Origin: Rhizoctonia solani
Taxonomy: Eukaryota > Basidiomycota > Agaricomycetes > Cantharellales > Ceratobasidiaceae
NCBI RefSeq assembly: GCF_016906535.1
Contig: NC_057372.1
Location: 2,833,501 to 2,897,500 of the forward strand
Direction: 5' to 3'
Length of the DNA: 64,000 nucleotides
Part shown: positions 60,257 through 64,000 of the stretch, one piece after another
How positions within the stretch are numbered: position 1 is the first letter of the stretch
Layout of the letters: every line of letters begins with the position of its first letter
The notes under the pieces: model-generated
What the model was told of the DNA's origin: nothing
Database searches by the model: none
What the model saw: the letters and a program-made list of their open reading frames with translations, nothing else
Made by a program: the position numbers and the translations under genes

Positions 60257-63200
60257 CGTTTGAGAATTGTCGAAAGGTGGGTCGGCGGTGGATGGGGTTG
60301 AACGACAAGTCCCGGCCCAGAGACTTTGTAGTCGCTGCCGAGAGAACTCCAAGCAGCAACCTGACGATCAACGTAACGCGGCTGGCACTGCTCATAACAA
60401 CCTTGGCCACTCGGCCGGTCTCGGACCCTTGATCGCCCCTGGCTGTGTTCCTAGCATGGGCTTGGCTCAAGTAAGACAGCTAATTTTAATATGCATCTGA
60501 TCAGCTTGTCCTTTTGCCTTGTGATGAATATCGCACTATCGTATTTGCTGCATTTATAGAAACATTTCTCGCAGTTGTTTTTCGTGCCTACTCTAGACCA
60601 CTCATTCGCATCGAATCATACAGCCGACCAAATGACCTGTTCCCTTGATTCGAGAATGTTATTTACTCCCCGCCCTGCCCGGCCAGAAACTTCACCTGCA
60701 ATCCACGCTCATAGTACAGTAAGCCAGGACCAGGGATATTTTGTCCGATCTTCAAGAATAGCCTTTTTGTCGTCATATCATTAGACATTCCTACCTCTCA
60801 ATGGTTCGCTCCCCGGCGCCAAGCATCTATACCCATAAGCTATGACCCCTATATCCATTCAAAGGCGCTATCTCCGGCACGCGCGGCAGGGCATTTGTCA
60901 TAGCATCAATTGGGTCTAAAGCCTCTTCAAATCAACTTACCAACCCAACTTCCAAGACTCGGTCATTGTTGAATAGCCCGAATCTGCCACGGCGACACAA
61001 GGTTGGAGGCTGACACCACTTTGTGCCTGAGCTGTCGTGCCAAGTCCTACGTCACTTTCAACTGGAAAGCGGATGTTCACGCGTGTATTGCGATCGATTC
61101 ATTTGGCGGCCCGCGTGCAAGGCGTACGGATTCTTATTATTATTATTTTTGACGGGCTGCTCATATGTTTAAGGATTGTTATGTCAGCTTCTATTGCGAC
61201 CACATCACCAAACTGGAAATTTTCGTAAATGTTCGGTCTTGCAAGCGGGTCCTCTTTGTATTAGAAACGTAGAAGATATTCGATATGGATGTATTGATTA
61301 TCGCTTGCGTGTGAGATTTGATTCGTGATTACTAGGGGCAGATTTCTTGGCCGATGGCGCGTAGGCTTCATTCAATCACAGCGATGGAATTTTGTCTGTA
61401 TTTCTTATAGGTATATGAAGAAAGGGGCGGCGGGAAGCTGATCGAGCTCCAGACCCTGTAATCAAGGATTCCACCACACATGAATCCATTCTAACGAGCA
61501 AATTCTTCTAAATAAAGCGAGAATAATTTCAAGTAAAATAAAAGACTGAATGTCCCCACGGTTATGATAGCCTATGGGCATTTTGTGCCTTGGGGTGTTC
61601 GGGAGAAAGCGGGACACCGGACCTACAGTAGCATGCGGAAGCTTAAGATAGGTGTGGGTAGCTACAATGTGTTTCTTTTCAGGTTATTGAGGCTATGATA
61701 AGCTTGCCATCAGTTTCGCCGGTTGTAAACTTCTCATGTGTACATAAGTGCCCTCGTCTATTTTCCACGGCGTCACCCCGGGGTCCGATATGATCGTATT
61801 TGTGGCGGGTTTCATCCCTTGTACAACGATCTATCTTGCTTTAGCGGTTATGCGGTGTTGAACCTCTTAAGTAGTTAGTCCTATTCGCTCTTGTCCGTCA
61901 TCTTTTGTACAGCCGTATCTCCAAGTTCACTACAACGATTACTAGGTTGGTTACCCGCATACATTCGAATCTCCTGTCTATGATACATGTGTTATCTGAT
62001 TCAATTCACGCCATTTTTTTCGCGCTAAGAGTTACGCAAGTAGCTCAGACCCCACATGCGCATGTGCCACTCAAGAAGCACTGTAGAGGCCCTTCAACCC
62101 ATGCACAGTAGCCTGAACAGTTTCGGGACCTGAGATTCCCGGTCAAGTCGGGAGACTCCAGCGTAATTTTCTAAACCATAGAAGCTGGATTGCTCCGTCA
62201 AACCAGTGCTCCTGAATATTAAAACAACCAAACAACGACACGCTCTCGCTCGACTTTTTTCGTTCATCTGGATATGGCGATGCATTTGGTCATATTCAAC
62301 TATAGTAGGGTAGCCACTAGTAGCGAGTATCTATGAGAACGAGCTAGCCCGCGAACACTCTGAAACGCACGCGCTCCAGAGGCAAAAAGGTTGAGAAGAA
62401 ATGATACCATGCAACCCCAGTGAAAAACTTGATCCCGATGGCGCATTCTCCAAGTCGGAAAGTGAGACTAGGCAGTTTATTCCACACTCCAATTTCAATT
62501 CTCTTGGAGTCACTTGTCACACGTAGGCGATCCCATTCAGGTGCTTGAATCATAGCTATAGCACAGTGCTAACAAGGCCAGTTATAACCTATCATATGTA
62601 CACGTACAAGTTAAAATGCGGTAGCAGCAGTCATTGATCTCAGGGTAATGGACCTTTGCCCGAGATGATTTTAGTCTATATTAGTCAGGAACGCTGAGTT
62701 TGTCTTATCAATCATGAGAAACTACAGTAGAATGCGGGATGGCAGGGACATTATCAGAAACGAGTGTATTATATTGAATCGACAAGGATATATAGATCAG
62801 GAAGTGGCATATATGCTGAGCATAGATTTTGTCGTCTGAGAGCCCGACGAGGGGCTTCGATATTTTTGCTCCCCGTTCAAACAAAGGATCTTTCGAAAGC
62901 TTGTGGAATACCGCACTATGCTCTAGAGCGTCTCTACGAGATTTTAAACGTACTATGATGAAATCAATAGTGAAACCTCGAGATATCTATGCTATCGGAG
63001 GTAGAGGGCATCGAATGGCCTGGATTACACTGCGAAATTCACTAGAATAGACAAGCCAATGCTAATCTTGACGCTCGAGCCATGGAACAAAAAGGATCAT
63101 GTCCCAAAGTTCTCTCGTATATGTACATCATGCAATACAGTGTCATGTATAAATGGGCATGTGAGCCGCAGCGCGCGGAGGCATCACATGTGGTACCCGA

Positions 63201-63778
63201 CCGAGGGCGGAAGTCGCGGTCATGTGAGTTGGGCCAGACACCATTCCATACTGCGATCTCGGAATGGCGTACTGAGCGCAAGGGTTCAGCCTGTCCTCGC
63301 GTTTTTCAGCACCCGCCCGCCATCCCTCAATTTCTGCCGCATATTTAATGTTTTTATTTATAGATTACCCATCTTATTATACATCCATTCCTATCATATC
63401 CATCCATGTACGGTTCTCTGCCACCCCAAGCCTTCGATCCGCACGGTCGTAGTCTTGGGTGGCCCGACCAACGCCCCCAGGCCGCCTACGGGGGGCTACG
63501 GGCTCCCCCACTTGCACCGCGTGCAGAACACACATAGCATACACAGCAACCGAAGCATAGGTTAAGTTGTTTCCGTCAATGTTGGGGCCCCCCTGAAAGA
63601 TTCTTGCCTCAGTTTGAAATACATCATCGAGTAAAATGTTCTTTATTATATCATAACTACGACACTGGCCTGCGGTACTAGTACATTTCAAAATAGCGAC
63701 GCCTAATCCATTAAATTTATATTTGCCATGGCTGGGCTATCATATATATCAGTACACTCCTGGTGTTTAGGGAATGTG
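60257..63778. other. gene-poor region, nothing recognised
   Basis: About 3.5 kb without a supported gene on either strand. A GC-rich block with self-complementary runs (gccgcctacggggggctacgg, 63480-63500) stands out near 63460-63530. Short open frames here have no recognisable motif. Confidence 0.45.
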
Positions 63779-64000
63779 TCAATGTGCTCTGTTTGAGTCG
63801 GGGTTAGCTGATGACCAAGCATAATAGACTAGTTATGCAACTCACGTGGAACCAAAAAGGGCACTGGAGGCAGGGGCACCGAAGAGTCCAGGCGGAGCAT
63901 TGGGATTGGAGTTAACCGCAAAGGCGCTACCGGCTCCGGATTCTGTCCCCGATTCCTCCGCTGCAAGCGTAGCATTATTCTGATATCGCGCCTTTTGATA
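63779..64000 (-). CDS. C-terminal exons of an unidentified gene, cut by the window end
   Basis: An open exon at 63846-64000 encodes a tail rich in Ala, Ser, Gly and Pro (SGAGSAFAVNSNPNAPPG, then LFGAPASSALFGST). It ends at a GT donor, and a 57-nt GT-AG intron (63789-63845) leads to a 10-nt exon ending in TGA at 63779-63781. The composition suggests a disordered C-terminus. No family is recognised. Confidence 0.4.

Noticed and set aside
63059..63565. 168-codon open frame on the plus strand
   Set aside because: Low-complexity, Arg/His/Pro-rich content with no motif and no supporting introns; treated as chance.

Overview
The window is nuclear DNA of a filamentous basidiomycete. The genes carry many short (about 45-75 bp) GT-AG introns, and they include a NACHT-WD40 protein, a TPR-CHAT protein and transposases of types that are greatly expanded in Agaricomycetes such as Rhizoctonia. 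The species is an inference from family content, not something the sequence proves.

Left arm (1-22.6 kb), mostly conserved genes: C-terminal half of a GMC oxidoreductase (+), ZNF830-like zinc-finger protein (+), COX10 haem A farnesyltransferase (-), ADAL-type N6-methyl-AMP deaminase (+), a Shelph-like metallophosphatase (+), a NACHT-WD40 STAND protein (-), a TPR-CHAT caspase-like protein (-), the SelO protein AMPylase (-), cytochrome c oxidase subunit Vb (+) and an 8-amino-7-oxononanoate synthase (-). Several of these conserved genes are broken by apparent single-base losses, some of them in homopolymers. This looks like residual long-read assembly error rather than gene decay.

Transposon island (23.56-51.18 kb): two solo copies of a 1523-bp LTR in opposite orientation, two copies of a 570/581-bp LTR, a Tc1-like element with a broken transposase, a 2.9-kb TA-inserting element with a largely intact transposase, a solo LTR of a Ty3 family holding a small tRNA-like insertion, and a nested pair of Ty3/gypsy chromoviruses. 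Nearly every boundary is fixed by a target-site duplication, so the order of insertion can be read off. The Ty3 family has a chromodomain and a self-complementary primer site of the Tf1/sushi kind. The outer Ty3 element splits the first of three tandem MFS transporter genes, and the inner, apparently complete element sits in the gag gene of the outer one.

Right arm (51.2-64 kb): the 5' part of the split MFS gene, two further MFS paralogues (-), the HUS1 checkpoint-clamp gene (+, eight exons including a 13-nt one), a conserved membrane protein of unknown function (-), about 3.5 kb without a recognisable gene, and the last exons of a gene that runs off the window (-).

The most interesting items are the adjacent NACHT-WD40 and TPR-CHAT genes (possible sensor and protease pair), the nested Ty3 pair with self-priming signals and an ATG-less ORF upstream of gag, and a defective outer Ty3 copy whose LTRs are almost identical, which suggests that it was mobilised in trans.
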